A stretch of 14,168 nucleotides of DNA, taken from CAZCSK01 sp964501265. GTDB lineage: Bacteria; Actinomycetota; CADDZG01; JAHWKV01. Where the stretch lies: positions 1-14,168 of the forward strand of contig CAZCSK010000049.1 in assembly GCA_964501265.1 (NCBI GenBank), given 5' to 3'. The first letter of the stretch is position 1, and the number at the start of each line of letters is the position of its first letter. The notes under the pieces were generated by a model. The model searched no databases, was not told the DNA's origin, and saw only the letters and a list, made by a program, of their open reading frames with translations. Below are positions 5,184-11,923 of this stretch, one piece after another. Both the position numbers and the translations under genes were made by a program.

Positions 5184-6236
5184 ATGGATATCTCGGAGCT
5201 TGGGGAGTTCGGACTCATCGATCGCCTTCGAGCGATCTTGGGACAAGCCCCCGAGGGCGAGGAGTGGATCGGTGACGACACGGCCGTACTTCGGGCCCCC
5301 GCTGGCACCATCCTTTTCACGTCGGACATGCTGGTTGAAGGAGTCCACTTCGATCTCGAGCTGACCGGGCCGGCCGACCTCGGATACAAATCGATCGCGG
5401 TCAACATGAGCGATGTCGCCGCTATGAGCGGCACTCCGAGGCGCGCGGTTGTGAGTTTGGGCCTTCGTGCCGGCCTGCAGGTGGACTGGGTGGAAGATCT
5501 GTGCCGCGGGATGAAACAGTGCTGTGACGAGTTCGACTCCGCGGTCGCCGGGGGAGACCTTTCCCGAAGCGACTGCCTCGTCATCTCGGTGGCATTGATC
5601 GGCAATCCAGCAGGCCGCAGGGTGACCCTTCGACGCGGCGCGCGGCCCGGGGACGCTGTCTGCGTGACGGGGACTTTGGGACGAAGCGCTGCTGGCTACC
5701 GACTGCTGCGAGCCGGCATCAAGGGCGGGGGGTTCGGGGGGGTAGCAGCCCCCTTAGGTACGGACCCGCGCGCGCCAGAAGCTGCGAACCCCCCGAAATC
5801 AACTGGCGAAGACTTAAAGCTCGCGCACCTTCGCCCCACTCCGCGTGTGCGCGAGGCTGAGGTCCTGCGGCGTCATCTTCCAACGGCGATGATCGACGTC
5901 TCCGATGGATTTGCTGCCGACCTTGGACACCTCTGCGACTCGTCGGGCGTCGGAGTCGTGATCAGCGCGGCAGACATGCCGTTGCCGAACCTAGATAACT
6001 TGAGCCTGGACAAGACCGCGCTTGACCTTGCCCTGGCCGGCGGCGAGGACTACGAGCTTTGCTTCACCATCCCCCAAGACCGCTTCGACAAAGCGGCGTC
6101 GGAAGTCGTGAAAGCCACGGGCACACCCGTCACCCGCGTTGGAGAGATAGTTGACCAAGCTCGCGGCAGAATCCTGCTTATCGAAGGTGACGAACATCCG
6201 CTCGAGGTGCTGGGTTGGGACCACCTGAGAGTTTGA
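5184..6236 (+). CDS. thiL: Thiamine-monophosphate kinase with in-frame repeat insertion
   Basis: ThiL phosphorylates thiamine monophosphate with ATP to thiamine diphosphate, the last step of the pathway, in the cytosol. Family marks visible in order are GDDTAVL near residue 31, FTSDMLVEGVHF, YKSIAVNMSDVAAMSGTPRR, GGDLSRSD, GRSAAGYRLLRAGI, MIDVSDGFAADLGHLCDSSGVG and LAGGEDYELCF. They place it in the AIR synthase-like ATP-binding superfamily. ATG 5184 (350 residues) fits the family start; the open frame from 5112 adds a basic stretch not typical of ThiL. Residues 182-206 are an in-frame insertion encoded by a palindromic repeat, placed in the variable linker between RAGI and LKLAHLRPTPRV. The stop overlaps the thiD start by four bases (TTGA), implying coupled translation. 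Confidence 0.95.
   Translation: MDISELGEFGLIDRLRAILGQAPEGEEWIGDDTAVLRAPAGTILFTSDMLVEGVHFDLELTGPADLGYKSIAVNMSDVAAMSGTPRRAVVSLGLRAGLQVDWVEDLCRGMKQCCDEFDSAVAGGDLSRSDCLVISVALIGNPAGRRVTLRRGARPGDAVCVTGTLGRSAAGYRLLRAGIKGGGFGGVAAPLGTDPRAPEAANPPKSTGEDLKLAHLRPTPRVREAEVLRRHLPTAMIDVSDGFAADLGHLCDSSGVGVVISAADMPLPNLDNLSLDKTALDLALAGGEDYELCFTIPQDRFDKAASEVVKATGTPVTRVGEIVDQARGRILLIEGDEHPLEVLGWDHLRV
5727..5801 (+). repeat. Palindromic repeat copy 1, in frame inside thiL
   Basis: This 75-bp G-rich element has a perfect 10-bp terminal inverted repeat, GGGGGGTTCG (5727-5736) with CGAACCCCCC (5785-5794), and an inner GCAGC/GCTGC pair (5745-5749, 5781-5785). It is 25 codons without a stop and encodes GGFGGVAAPLGTDPRAPEAA followed by NPPKS. 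It is nearly identical to the recG copy at 9008-9082, differing at about five or six positions, mostly in the middle. Confidence 0.9.
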
Positions 6237-6988
6237 TTTCCGCTCTGACGATCGCCGGGTCCGATTCATCGGGTCGCGCGGGAATCCAGGCGGACCTCGG
6301 GGCCTTCGCTGCATTCGGCGTCCGGGGATTGAGCGCCGTTACGGCCCTTACAGTGCAAGACTCAGCCGGAGTTCAGGCGGTCTTCGATGTCCCGGCAGAT
6401 TTTGTGACTCGGCAGATCGTCTCGGCCCGGCGCGAAAAACCCGCGGCGGTCAAGACCGGAATGCTAGCGAACGACCAAGTAGTCGAAGCAGTTGCCCGAG
6501 CACTCGGGAACGCGGGGGGGGCGAAGCTTGTGGTTGATCCCGTGATGACTTCGACATCCGGGTATCGCCTTCTCGACAAGCCAGGCGTCACCGCTCTCGT
6601 TCGTCGTTTGCTGCCGATTTGTTTGGTCCTTACGCCCAATCTCGATGAGGCCGAGGAGTTGAGCGGACTAACCGTCAGGACGACCGACCAAATGCGCGAA
6701 GCCGCCCGCGTGATTCACGGCAAGGGAGCGCCTTACGTTCTGGTCAAAGGAGGTCACCTCGAAGGAGACAGCACCGACGTTTTCTTCGACGGGTCATCAT
6801 TTGAGGAAATTAGAGGAAGGCGTGTCGAAGGAGCGGACACGCATGGGACTGGATGCGTTCTTTCGGCCGCCATAACCGCTCGCTTGGCGCTAGGCGACTC
6901 CGTCCTCGATGCCATCGTGGCAGCAAAGCAATTTGTGACCGAAACGCTGGTGAAACGAAGCGGAGTTAGCGGGAGCGCTTGGACTTGA
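6233..6988 (+). CDS. thiD: Hydroxymethylpyrimidine/phosphomethylpyrimidine kinase
   Basis: ThiD phosphorylates HMP and HMP-phosphate to HMP-diphosphate, the pyrimidine precursor of thiamine. It belongs to the ribokinase-like fold. Visible family marks are AGSDSSGRAGIQAD near the N-terminus, GLSAVTALTVQDS, AVKTGMLAND, LVVDPVMTSTSGYRLL, LTPNLDEAEELSG, YVLVKGGH and the anion-hole/catalytic DTHGTGCVLSAAI. I start at TTG 6233, which overlaps the thiL stop as TTGA and gives 252 residues beginning MISALTIAGSDSSG. The open frame reaches TTG 6215, also inside thiL. ThiL and ThiD are adjacent pathway steps in one transcription unit. The last 23 bases overlap the convergent DUF3618 gene. Confidence 0.94.
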   Translation: MISALTIAGSDSSGRAGIQADLGAFAAFGVRGLSAVTALTVQDSAGVQAVFDVPADFVTRQIVSARREKPAAVKTGMLANDQVVEAVARALGNAGGAKLVVDPVMTSTSGYRLLDKPGVTALVRRLLPICLVLTPNLDEAEELSGLTVRTTDQMREAARVIHGKGAPYVLVKGGHLEGDSTDVFFDGSSFEEIRGRRVEGADTHGTGCVLSAAITARLALGDSVLDAIVAAKQFVTETLVKRSGVSGSAWT

Positions 6989-7172
6989 TCTTCTTCTTGA
7001 TCGCGATTAGGGCACCGATCACAGCGGCACTGATCCCCAGAACCTTTATGCCCTTGGTGCGCGCCGCGTCGACGCCATCCTTAAGTTGACCGGAAAAAGC
7101 GTCAACCTTCTCGCCGAGAGCCTCGCGCGTCTCGGCTATTTCCCGTTCGAGTTCTTCCGGTGTTTGATCCAC
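6966..7172 (-). CDS. DUF3618 small membrane protein
   Basis: This is a 68-residue protein. It starts with the DUF3618 signature, TPEELEREIAETREALGEKV, an acidic helix, followed by a linker. A short hydrophobic helix follows (VLGISAAVIGALIAI) and the tail is very basic (KKKIKSKRSR). It is probably an inner-membrane protein with its helix in the cytoplasm; function is unknown. GTG 7172 has a strong AAGGAGG seven bases upstream. It overlaps the end of the holin-like gene by 37 bases and the two are usually paired in actinobacteria, so they probably act together in the envelope. Its 3' end overlaps thiD tail to tail. Confidence 0.85.
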   Translation of the reverse strand: MDQTPEELEREIAETREALGEKVDAFSGQLKDGVDAARTKGIKVLGISAAVIGALIAIKKKIKSKRSR

Positions 7173-7567
7173 TGAGCATCCTCCTTAAGGGAGCGTATCG
7201 TTCGCTCCGGTTTCACTTTCTTTTTAAACTGTCGCATCGCCAGAAGGAAAGCTGCGCCGCCCGCCGCAGCCATCAGCCCGGTTACGATCAACGCCGCGGC
7301 CCAGCGCGGCAGCCAAATGTTGAGCACCTCCATAACGGTTAGAAGGATGAATGGAATCAGGAGCAAGCCCAGCAACGCGCCGAGGATGGCCAATCCCGCT
7401 CCCACCAGCCGCGTGCGAACCAGCTCCGATATCTCTCTCTTGGCCAGTTCAATCTCTTTACGGACAAGGTTAGAGAGATCCTGCGTGATGTCGACGACGA
7501 GCCCGCCCAGACTTTGTGCGTTTCGACGCTCGTTGGCGGGATCGAGGGGGTCGGGCTCGCTGGTCAC
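7136..7567 (-). CDS. Actinobacterial holin superfamily III / DUF1469-like membrane protein
   Basis: This is a 143-residue protein with the PF07332 layout. An N-terminal amphipathic helix (LGGLVVDITQDLSNLVRKEI, then ELAKREISELV) is followed by two membrane helices, about GAGLAILGALLGLLLIPFILLTV and AALIVTGLMAAAGGAAFLLAM. It ends with the typical KPERTIRSLKEDAQWIK. Despite the family name, chromosomal members of this type are not prophage lysis genes; their role is not established. GTG 7567 has GAGGAG nine bases upstream and is preferred to the longer open frame from 7660, which would overlap rpmB. It is followed by, and overlaps, the DUF3618 gene. rpmB lies 28 bases upstream on the same strand. 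Confidence 0.88.
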   Translation of the reverse strand: MTSEPDPLDPANERRNAQSLGGLVVDITQDLSNLVRKEIELAKREISELVRTRLVGAGLAILGALLGLLLIPFILLTVMEVLNIWLPRWAAALIVTGLMAAAGGAAFLLAMRQFKKKVKPERTIRSLKEDAQWIKHRKNSNGK

Positions 7568-7595
7568 GATTTGAAACTCCTCGCCGGTTGAAACC

Positions 7596-7829
7596 TTAGG
7601 GCGTCGGGCGTACAGCCGCCCGCGCAACCTTGTTGGCCTTGATGCAAGACGTGCAAACATGCATTTTACGGGGCGTGCCCTTCATGATGGCACGCACCAC
7701 CTGGATGTTGGGGCGCCTACGGTGCAGAGCGCGCCCTTTTACCCGGCGCTTCATAGCCCCTCGTCCGAGGCGGCTGGATTTGTGGCCGAACTTCGGCAAC
7801 TTGCCGCAGACGTCGCAAATGAAAGGCAT
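7596..7829 (-). CDS. rpmB: 50S ribosomal protein bL28
   Basis: This is bL28 of the large ribosomal subunit, 77 residues. It has the zinc-binding form with two knuckles, CDVCG near the start and CTSC near the end, plus the family core RRRPNIQVVRAIMKGTPRKM. ATG 7829 has AGGAG five bases upstream. It is divergent from recG, a common actinobacterial arrangement, and leads the minus-strand pair of membrane genes. It has zinc ligands, so a zinc-independent paralogue under Zur control could exist elsewhere in the genome; that is inference. Confidence 0.96.
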   Translation of the reverse strand: MPFICDVCGKLPKFGHKSSRLGRGAMKRRVKGRALHRRRPNIQVVRAIMKGTPRKMHVCTSCIKANKVARAAVRPTP

Positions 7830-7906
7830 GTGTTCTCCTGGATGATGTGAAACAACATGCTACCAATATCCCCGCGCATGCGCAGCGTGCGGGGCACAAT
7901 GAACCC

Positions 7907-10156
7907 GTGGCCCGCCAAGAAATTCTGCTCTATGCGCCCGAACACCTGAAGATACCTGTAACGCGGGTCAAAGGCGTAGGGCCACGGCAGGCGGAGGTGC
8001 TTGAAGCATCGAAGTTCGCCATCACAAGTGTGCAGGATCTCCTCCAGCACTATCCCCGCCGGCACCTGGATTTCTCCGATCAGAAGTCGATACGCGAAGT
8101 CGGAGTCGGTGACGAAGTAACAATTATCGGCGAGATAACTAAGGTGCAGGCCCCGCCGCCCGGGCGACGTAAGTTTCCGCTGAAGGTCACCGTAGCCGAC
8201 GGCACATCCACTCTTTCACTGGTTTTCTTCAATCAGCCCTGGCGTGCGCAGCAACTCCGGAAGGGAACAATGATCGCGGCGAAGGGAAAGATCTCTGCGT
8301 TTCGCGGCGTTCGTCAGATGACATCCCCGCTGGTGGACGTCATCCGGGACGCAGGTGAGGCGATCAAAATCGTTCCGATCTATCCGGCGACTGCCGACCT
8401 TCATACGGCCTTTCTGCGTCGGGTCATCAGGGCCGCGCTGGACGAGTTCGAGATGACGGATCCTCTCGCTCCGGCGCTGCTGAACCGCCACAAACTAATC
8501 GACCGAACCTCGGCGATGACGAGTTACCACTTCCCGGCCGAGATGCCCGACAAGGCGAATGCACGGCGCCGGCTTGTTTTCGACGAACTGTTCACCCTCC
8601 AGATTGGACTTGCGTACCGAAAGCGCCGAGTCGAGAAACAAACAGCCGGGATCAAGCACAACATCGACGGTGACGTCGCGCCGCAATTCTTGGAGAGTCT
8701 TCCTTTCGAATTGACTGAGGCTCAAAGGCGCGCGAACAAGGAGATTGCATCGGACATGGTTCGGGCCACGCCAATGCATCGGCTCTTGCAAGGTGAAGTT
8801 GGTTCGGGCAAAACAGTAGTCGCGCTCTACGCTGCGATGATCGCCGTTCAAAGTGGCTATCAAGCCGCGATCATGGCGCCCACCGAAGTGCTAGCCCACC
8901 AGCACTACCTGACAATTCAAAATCTGCTGGGATTACCCGACGAGTCCCAGTCAGTACCCGAACAACTCAAACTCGGGGGAGTCGAGGAAGGGCGCGGAAC
9001 GCCCCAAGGGGGGATCGGGGGGGTAGCAGCCCCCATCCGTACGGACCCGCGCGCGCCAGAAGCTGCGAACCCTCCGAAGTCGATTGGGGGGCCGGGTGTT
9101 GTGCTTCTTACCGGAAGCGTGCCTGCGGCCCGGCGCCGCCAGGCCCTGGCTGGCATCGCGGACGGTTCCTACCAAATCGTTGTTGGAACGCACGCTCTTA
9201 TCCAAGAGGGAGTGAATTTCTCGAACCTTGGTTTGGCAGTGATCGACGAACAGCATCGCTTCGGCGTTCGTCAGCGGGTCGCTCTCAAGGAAAAGACTGA
9301 AGCGGGTGCTGCGCCCGACATTTTGATCATGACTGCCACTCCAATACCCCGCACATTGGCATTTACGCTCTACGGCGATCTCGACGTGAGCGTTCTTGAT
9401 GAGCTGCCCAAAGGACGGCGTCCCGTCGCCACGCGCGTCGTGGGGGAAGACGAACGCCAAAGTGCATACGACCTGGTCCGCAATGAAGTTCGTGCCGGCC
9501 ACCAGGCTTTTGTGATCACACCTTTGATCGAGGAGTCCGACAAGCTCCAGGTGAAGTCCGCGGAGACGGAAGCAAAGCGTCTGGCGACCGAGATCTTTCC
9601 TGATCTTCGAGTGGGAATGATGCACGGACGGATGCGGCCGACTGCCAAAGAGTCGGTGATGGACCAGTTTCGCGCAGGTGAAATTGATGTCCTTATCTCA
9701 ACGACTGTGGTCGAGGTGGGTGTCGACGTGCCGAACGCAACCGTGATGCTCATCGAGGACGCCGACCGGTTTGGGTTGTCGCAACTTCATCAGTTGCGAG
9801 GGCGCATCGGCCGGGATAAGCACTCTTCGACCTGCATTCTTCTCACGAAAGCATTCGGAGAAGAGAATGACTCGATGAAGCGCCTCACCGCCATGGCGTC
9901 GACCAACGACGGATTCAAACTGGCGGAGATGGACCTCGAGTTCCGGGGGACCGGGACGATACTTGGGGAGCGGCAGTCCGGATTCTCGGACCTCAAGCTC
10001 ACTCATTTACTGCGCGATATCGATATCTTGACTAAGGCTCGCGAGGAGGCTTTCTCGCTGATCGAGGAGGACCCCGATCTCGGCAGGCATCCACAGATCC
10101 GATTGGAGATGGAAGGGCGATTCGCCGACCGACTCGAGTGGCTATTTCGATCTTGA
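7907..10156 (+). CDS. recG: ATP-dependent DNA helicase RecG with in-frame repeat insertion
   Basis: RecG remodels stalled replication forks and branch-migrates Holliday junctions. The N-terminal wedge/OB domain includes VKGVGPRQAEVLEA and VGDEVTIIGEI. The helicase part has Walker A GEVGSGKT (about residues 296-303), APTEVLAHQH, DEQH (447-450), MTATPIPRTLAFTLYGDLDV, STTVVEVGVDVPNA and DRFGLSQLHQLRGRIGR. All helicase motifs are intact. I chose GTG 7907 (749 residues); the open frame goes to GTG 7847, and the start is not certain. Between motif Ia and GTHALIQ it carries about 45-50 extra residues, of which 368-392 come from the palindromic repeat. The stop overlaps the rsmD start as TTGA. Confidence 0.95.
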   Translation: MARQEILLYAPEHLKIPVTRVKGVGPRQAEVLEASKFAITSVQDLLQHYPRRHLDFSDQKSIREVGVGDEVTIIGEITKVQAPPPGRRKFPLKVTVADGTSTLSLVFFNQPWRAQQLRKGTMIAAKGKISAFRGVRQMTSPLVDVIRDAGEAIKIVPIYPATADLHTAFLRRVIRAALDEFEMTDPLAPALLNRHKLIDRTSAMTSYHFPAEMPDKANARRRLVFDELFTLQIGLAYRKRRVEKQTAGIKHNIDGDVAPQFLESLPFELTEAQRRANKEIASDMVRATPMHRLLQGEVGSGKTVVALYAAMIAVQSGYQAAIMAPTEVLAHQHYLTIQNLLGLPDESQSVPEQLKLGGVEEGRGTPQGGIGGVAAPIRTDPRAPEAANPPKSIGGPGVVLLTGSVPAARRRQALAGIADGSYQIVVGTHALIQEGVNFSNLGLAVIDEQHRFGVRQRVALKEKTEAGAAPDILIMTATPIPRTLAFTLYGDLDVSVLDELPKGRRPVATRVVGEDERQSAYDLVRNEVRAGHQAFVITPLIEESDKLQVKSAETEAKRLATEIFPDLRVGMMHGRMRPTAKESVMDQFRAGEIDVLISTTVVEVGVDVPNATVMLIEDADRFGLSQLHQLRGRIGRDKHSSTCILLTKAFGEENDSMKRLTAMASTNDGFKLAEMDLEFRGTGTILGERQSGFSDLKLTHLLRDIDILTKAREEAFSLIEEDPDLGRHPQIRLEMEGRFADRLEWLFRS
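9008..9082 (+). repeat. Palindromic repeat copy 2, in frame inside recG
   Basis: This is the same 75-bp element as in thiL, in the same reading frame, encoding GGIGGVAAPIRTDPRAPEAA then NPPKS. The terminal arms are GGGGGGATCG (9008-9017) and CGAACCCTCC (9066-9075), with one mismatch and one G-T wobble. Outside them CCCCAA (9002-9007) and TTGGGG (9084-9089) also pair, so the stem may be longer here. Confidence 0.9.
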
Positions 10157-10707
10157 GAGTTATCGCGGGCGTAGCCAAAGGGAGACGACTCCAAGCTCCG
10201 ACCGGTCTCACCACAAGACCCGCCACCGACCGTCTGAAGGAAGCCGTCTTCTCTAGCCTGGGTCCACGAGTTGTCGATGCCGAGGTTCTGGACCTTTATG
10301 CAGGCACGGGCGCACTTGGGATAGAAGCGCTTTCGCGAGGCGCCTCACATGCGACCTTTATCGAGAAGGACGAAGCGGCGGCGACGATCATCGAAGCCAA
10401 CCTGAACCACACTCAGTTGTCGGAGTCGGCGACGGTGCTTCGCATGAAAGCCGAGCACTTCGCCGCCCGGCCCGCGAAAAGGATCTTCCAACTCATCTTT
10501 GTTGACCCCCCCTACGCCCTCGGATTTCCCCTCAAAACGCTGCAATCTTTGGTGGTGCTCGGTCACATCGACCCTGGAGCGGTGATTGTCGTCGAAACCG
10601 CTGCCCGGGAGGAGCCGTTCGACATCCCGCCGAGTTTCGTGTTGACTGGCCAACGCAGGTACGCCGACTCACTCGTTGCATACTTGAAGTTCGAAGGGAG
10701 GTCTTGA
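10153..10707 (+). CDS. rsmD: 16S rRNA (guanine-966-N2)-methyltransferase
   Basis: RsmD methylates G966 of 16S rRNA in the 30S subunit using SAM. The protein of 184 residues begins MRVIAGVAKGRRLQAP, the family start, followed by TRPATDRLKEAVFSSL. The SAM motif is VLDLYAGTGALGIEALSRGA and the catalytic motif IV is FVDPPY, the NPPY-type motif of N-methyltransferases. TTG 10153 overlaps the recG stop as TTGA and matches the family N-terminus; the upstream GTG at 10138 would add five residues. coaD follows after seven bases, the usual rsmD-coaD pair. Confidence 0.95.
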   Translation: MRVIAGVAKGRRLQAPTGLTTRPATDRLKEAVFSSLGPRVVDAEVLDLYAGTGALGIEALSRGASHATFIEKDEAAATIIEANLNHTQLSESATVLRMKAEHFAARPAKRIFQLIFVDPPYALGFPLKTLQSLVVLGHIDPGAVIVVETAAREEPFDIPPSFVLTGQRRYADSLVAYLKFEGRS

Positions 10708-10714
10708 TACCGCG

Positions 10715-11191
10715 ATGGCCATTGCGCTTTGCCCAGGTTCCTTTGACCCGCCGACGAACGGTCATGTCGATGTCGTCGAGCGTGCCTCACGTCACTTCGA
10801 TCGCGTGATTGTCTCGGTAGTGACAAATCCCGCCAAGAAATCGCTCTTTAACGCGAAAGAAAGGGTTGCACTTCTAACGGAAGTCCTGGGCCATCTTTCC
10901 AACGTCGAAGTCACATCCAACGACGGATTGTTGGTGGAACTGGCTCGGGAACGGGGAGCAGATGTAATCGTCAAGGGCTTGCGGGCCCTCTCGGACGTTG
11001 AGTATGAGTTGCAGATGGCTCAGATGAATACGAATCTCTACGATGCCGTGGATACGATGTTTATTATCACGAACCCAAAATGGAGCTTTATCTCCTCTTC
11101 GCTGGTCAAGGAGGTCGCGGCCCTGGGGGGCGACGTCAGCCGGTTCGTTCCAAAGGCGGTCAACGATGCGCTGCGGGGGTTCGGGGGGTAG
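10715..11191 (+). CDS. coaD: Phosphopantetheine adenylyltransferase
   Basis: CoaD transfers AMP from ATP to 4'-phosphopantetheine, giving dephospho-CoA, the step before last in CoA synthesis. It has 158 residues. The nucleotidyltransferase motif appears as PGSFDPPTNGHVDV (TxGH), then VIVKGLRALSDVEYELQMAQMN and ISSSLVKEVAALGGDVSRFVP, all typical. ATG 10715 follows a GGAGG about 12 bases upstream. The last residues, GFGG, and the TAG stop are supplied by the third palindromic repeat copy. In the thiL and recG copies the same frame stays open, because those have one more G before TAGCAGC. Confidence 0.95.
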   Translation: MAIALCPGSFDPPTNGHVDVVERASRHFDRVIVSVVTNPAKKSLFNAKERVALLTEVLGHLSNVEVTSNDGLLVELARERGADVIVKGLRALSDVEYELQMAQMNTNLYDAVDTMFIITNPKWSFISSSLVKEVAALGGDVSRFVPKAVNDALRGFGG

Positions 11192-11245
11192 CAGCGGCCA
11201 AGAATTATGACTTGGGAGCGCCAGAAGCTGCGAACCCCTGAAGTC
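11175..11245 (+). repeat. Palindromic repeat copy 3, at the 3' end of coaD
   Basis: A diverged copy has intact ends: GGGGTTCG (11176-11183) pairs perfectly with CGAACCCC (11231-11238), and GCAGC pairs with GCTGC inside (11191-11195, 11227-11231). The middle differs from the other two copies and has its own CCAAG/CTTGG pair (11198-11202, 11211-11215). It supplies the coaD stop codon and could act as a hairpin at the end of the transcript, although no T-run follows. Confidence 0.82.
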
Positions 11246-11268
11246 AAGACGGTCGCGAAAAGTCGGGG

Positions 11269-11274
11269 TAGGCT
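11269..11274 (+). promoter_or_regulatory. Candidate -10 box, leaderless type, for the DivIVA-like gene
   Basis: TAGGCT lies six bases before the ATG at 11281, as in actinobacterial leaderless promoters (TANNNT). No good Shine-Dalgarno is present, which supports the leaderless reading. The -35 region is not recognisable. Confidence 0.45.
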
Positions 11275-11280
11275 TAGGTC

Positions 11281-11823
11281 ATGGACGTACTTGAAGAACT
11301 CGAAGCTGTGATGGAGGAGATTCGGACCGCGAAGCCGGTTCCTTTCTCCGCGTCGGCGATGGTGAACAAGCAGCAGCTGCTCGATCGCCTCGAGGGCATC
11401 AAGCAGACCGTACCCGAGGAGTTGAAGCAGGCACGCTGGATAATGCGCGACCGCGAGGAATTGCTTACCCGAACCCAGACCGACGTCGAAAAGATGGTTA
11501 CCGACGCTACCGAGCAGAGAGACCACATGGTTTCCAGAACCGAGGTAGTGGGAACGGCGAATAGGGAGGCCGATAAAATCATCGAGGAGGCCAAGGCCAG
11601 AGCCCGGGAGATCCGGATGGAGGCCGAGGACTACGTGGATGCAAAGCTTGCCAATTTCGAGGTTGTGCTTCAGAAGACTCTCGGTGCCGTGACCAAGGGC
11701 CGGGAGTCGCTTCGTGGACGTCTGGATGAGACGGGATCGGACGAGGACGACAACGGGACCACCGAAACCCCTCCAGTTTCGCCGGACGGGCCGACCGGAA
11801 ACGTAAGGATCCGGCGGAGATAA
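11281..11823 (+). CDS. SepIVA/DivIVA-like coiled-coil protein
   Basis: This is a 180-residue, highly charged protein. The N-terminal LEELEAVMEEIRTAKPVPFSASAMVN is followed by RQ/E/K-rich coiled coil to about residue 130 (QLLDRLEGIKQTVPEELKQA and EADKIIEEAKARAREIRMEA). An acidic, Pro-rich disordered tail comes next, ending in RIRRR. The pattern is that of DivIVA or ATP synthase b-like proteins. Position decides: in mycobacteria the gene before DUF177-rnc-mutM is sepIVA (Rv2927c), a DivIVA-domain septum and envelope factor. I infer an orthologue here, tethered at the septum or membrane, with moderate certainty. ATG 11281 is probably leaderless. Confidence 0.8.
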   Translation: MDVLEELEAVMEEIRTAKPVPFSASAMVNKQQLLDRLEGIKQTVPEELKQARWIMRDREELLTRTQTDVEKMVTDATEQRDHMVSRTEVVGTANREADKIIEEAKARAREIRMEAEDYVDAKLANFEVVLQKTLGAVTKGRESLRGRLDETGSDEDDNGTTETPPVSPDGPTGNVRIRRR

Positions 11824-11846
11824 CACGTCCGCTATCCCCGGCCCAA

Positions 11847-11869
11847 GGCCTGGTAAATACTTCCAGGCC
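11847..11869. terminator. Hairpin between the DivIVA-like gene and the DUF177 gene
   Basis: GGCCTGG (11847-11853) and CCAGGCC (11863-11869) form a perfect 7-bp stem with a nine-base loop, 24 bases after the stop at 11823. No T-run follows, so it is at best a weak or attenuating terminator before the next promoter. Confidence 0.35.
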
Positions 11870-11880
11870 GTCCCATTTGG

Positions 11881-11886
11881 TATCAT
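11881..11886 (+). promoter_or_regulatory. Candidate -10 box of the DUF177-rpmF-rnc-mutM unit
   Basis: TATCAT is a good -10 match in the only sizeable gap of this stretch. The expected start of transcription near 11893 would leave the ATG at 11924 with a short leader. It overlaps the alternative ATG at 11885, which argues for the later start. Confidence 0.4.
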
Positions 11887-11923
11887 GGCCACGATTTCCC
11901 CTGAAGACGGGGGCATTAAGGAC

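Noticed and set aside
5727..5801. The G-rich thiL insert as a sequencing or assembly error
   Set aside because: A near-identical element recurs in recG and, diverged, after coaD, with matching inverted arms and kept reading frame, which random error would not produce.
7136..7567. The holin-like gene as a sign of a prophage
   Set aside because: No other phage genes are present, and this family commonly sits beside DUF3618 in actinobacterial chromosomes.
8951..9625. 224-residue minus-strand ORF opposite recG
   Set aside because: Antisense of conserved helicase motifs; low-complexity composition and no matching gene layout.
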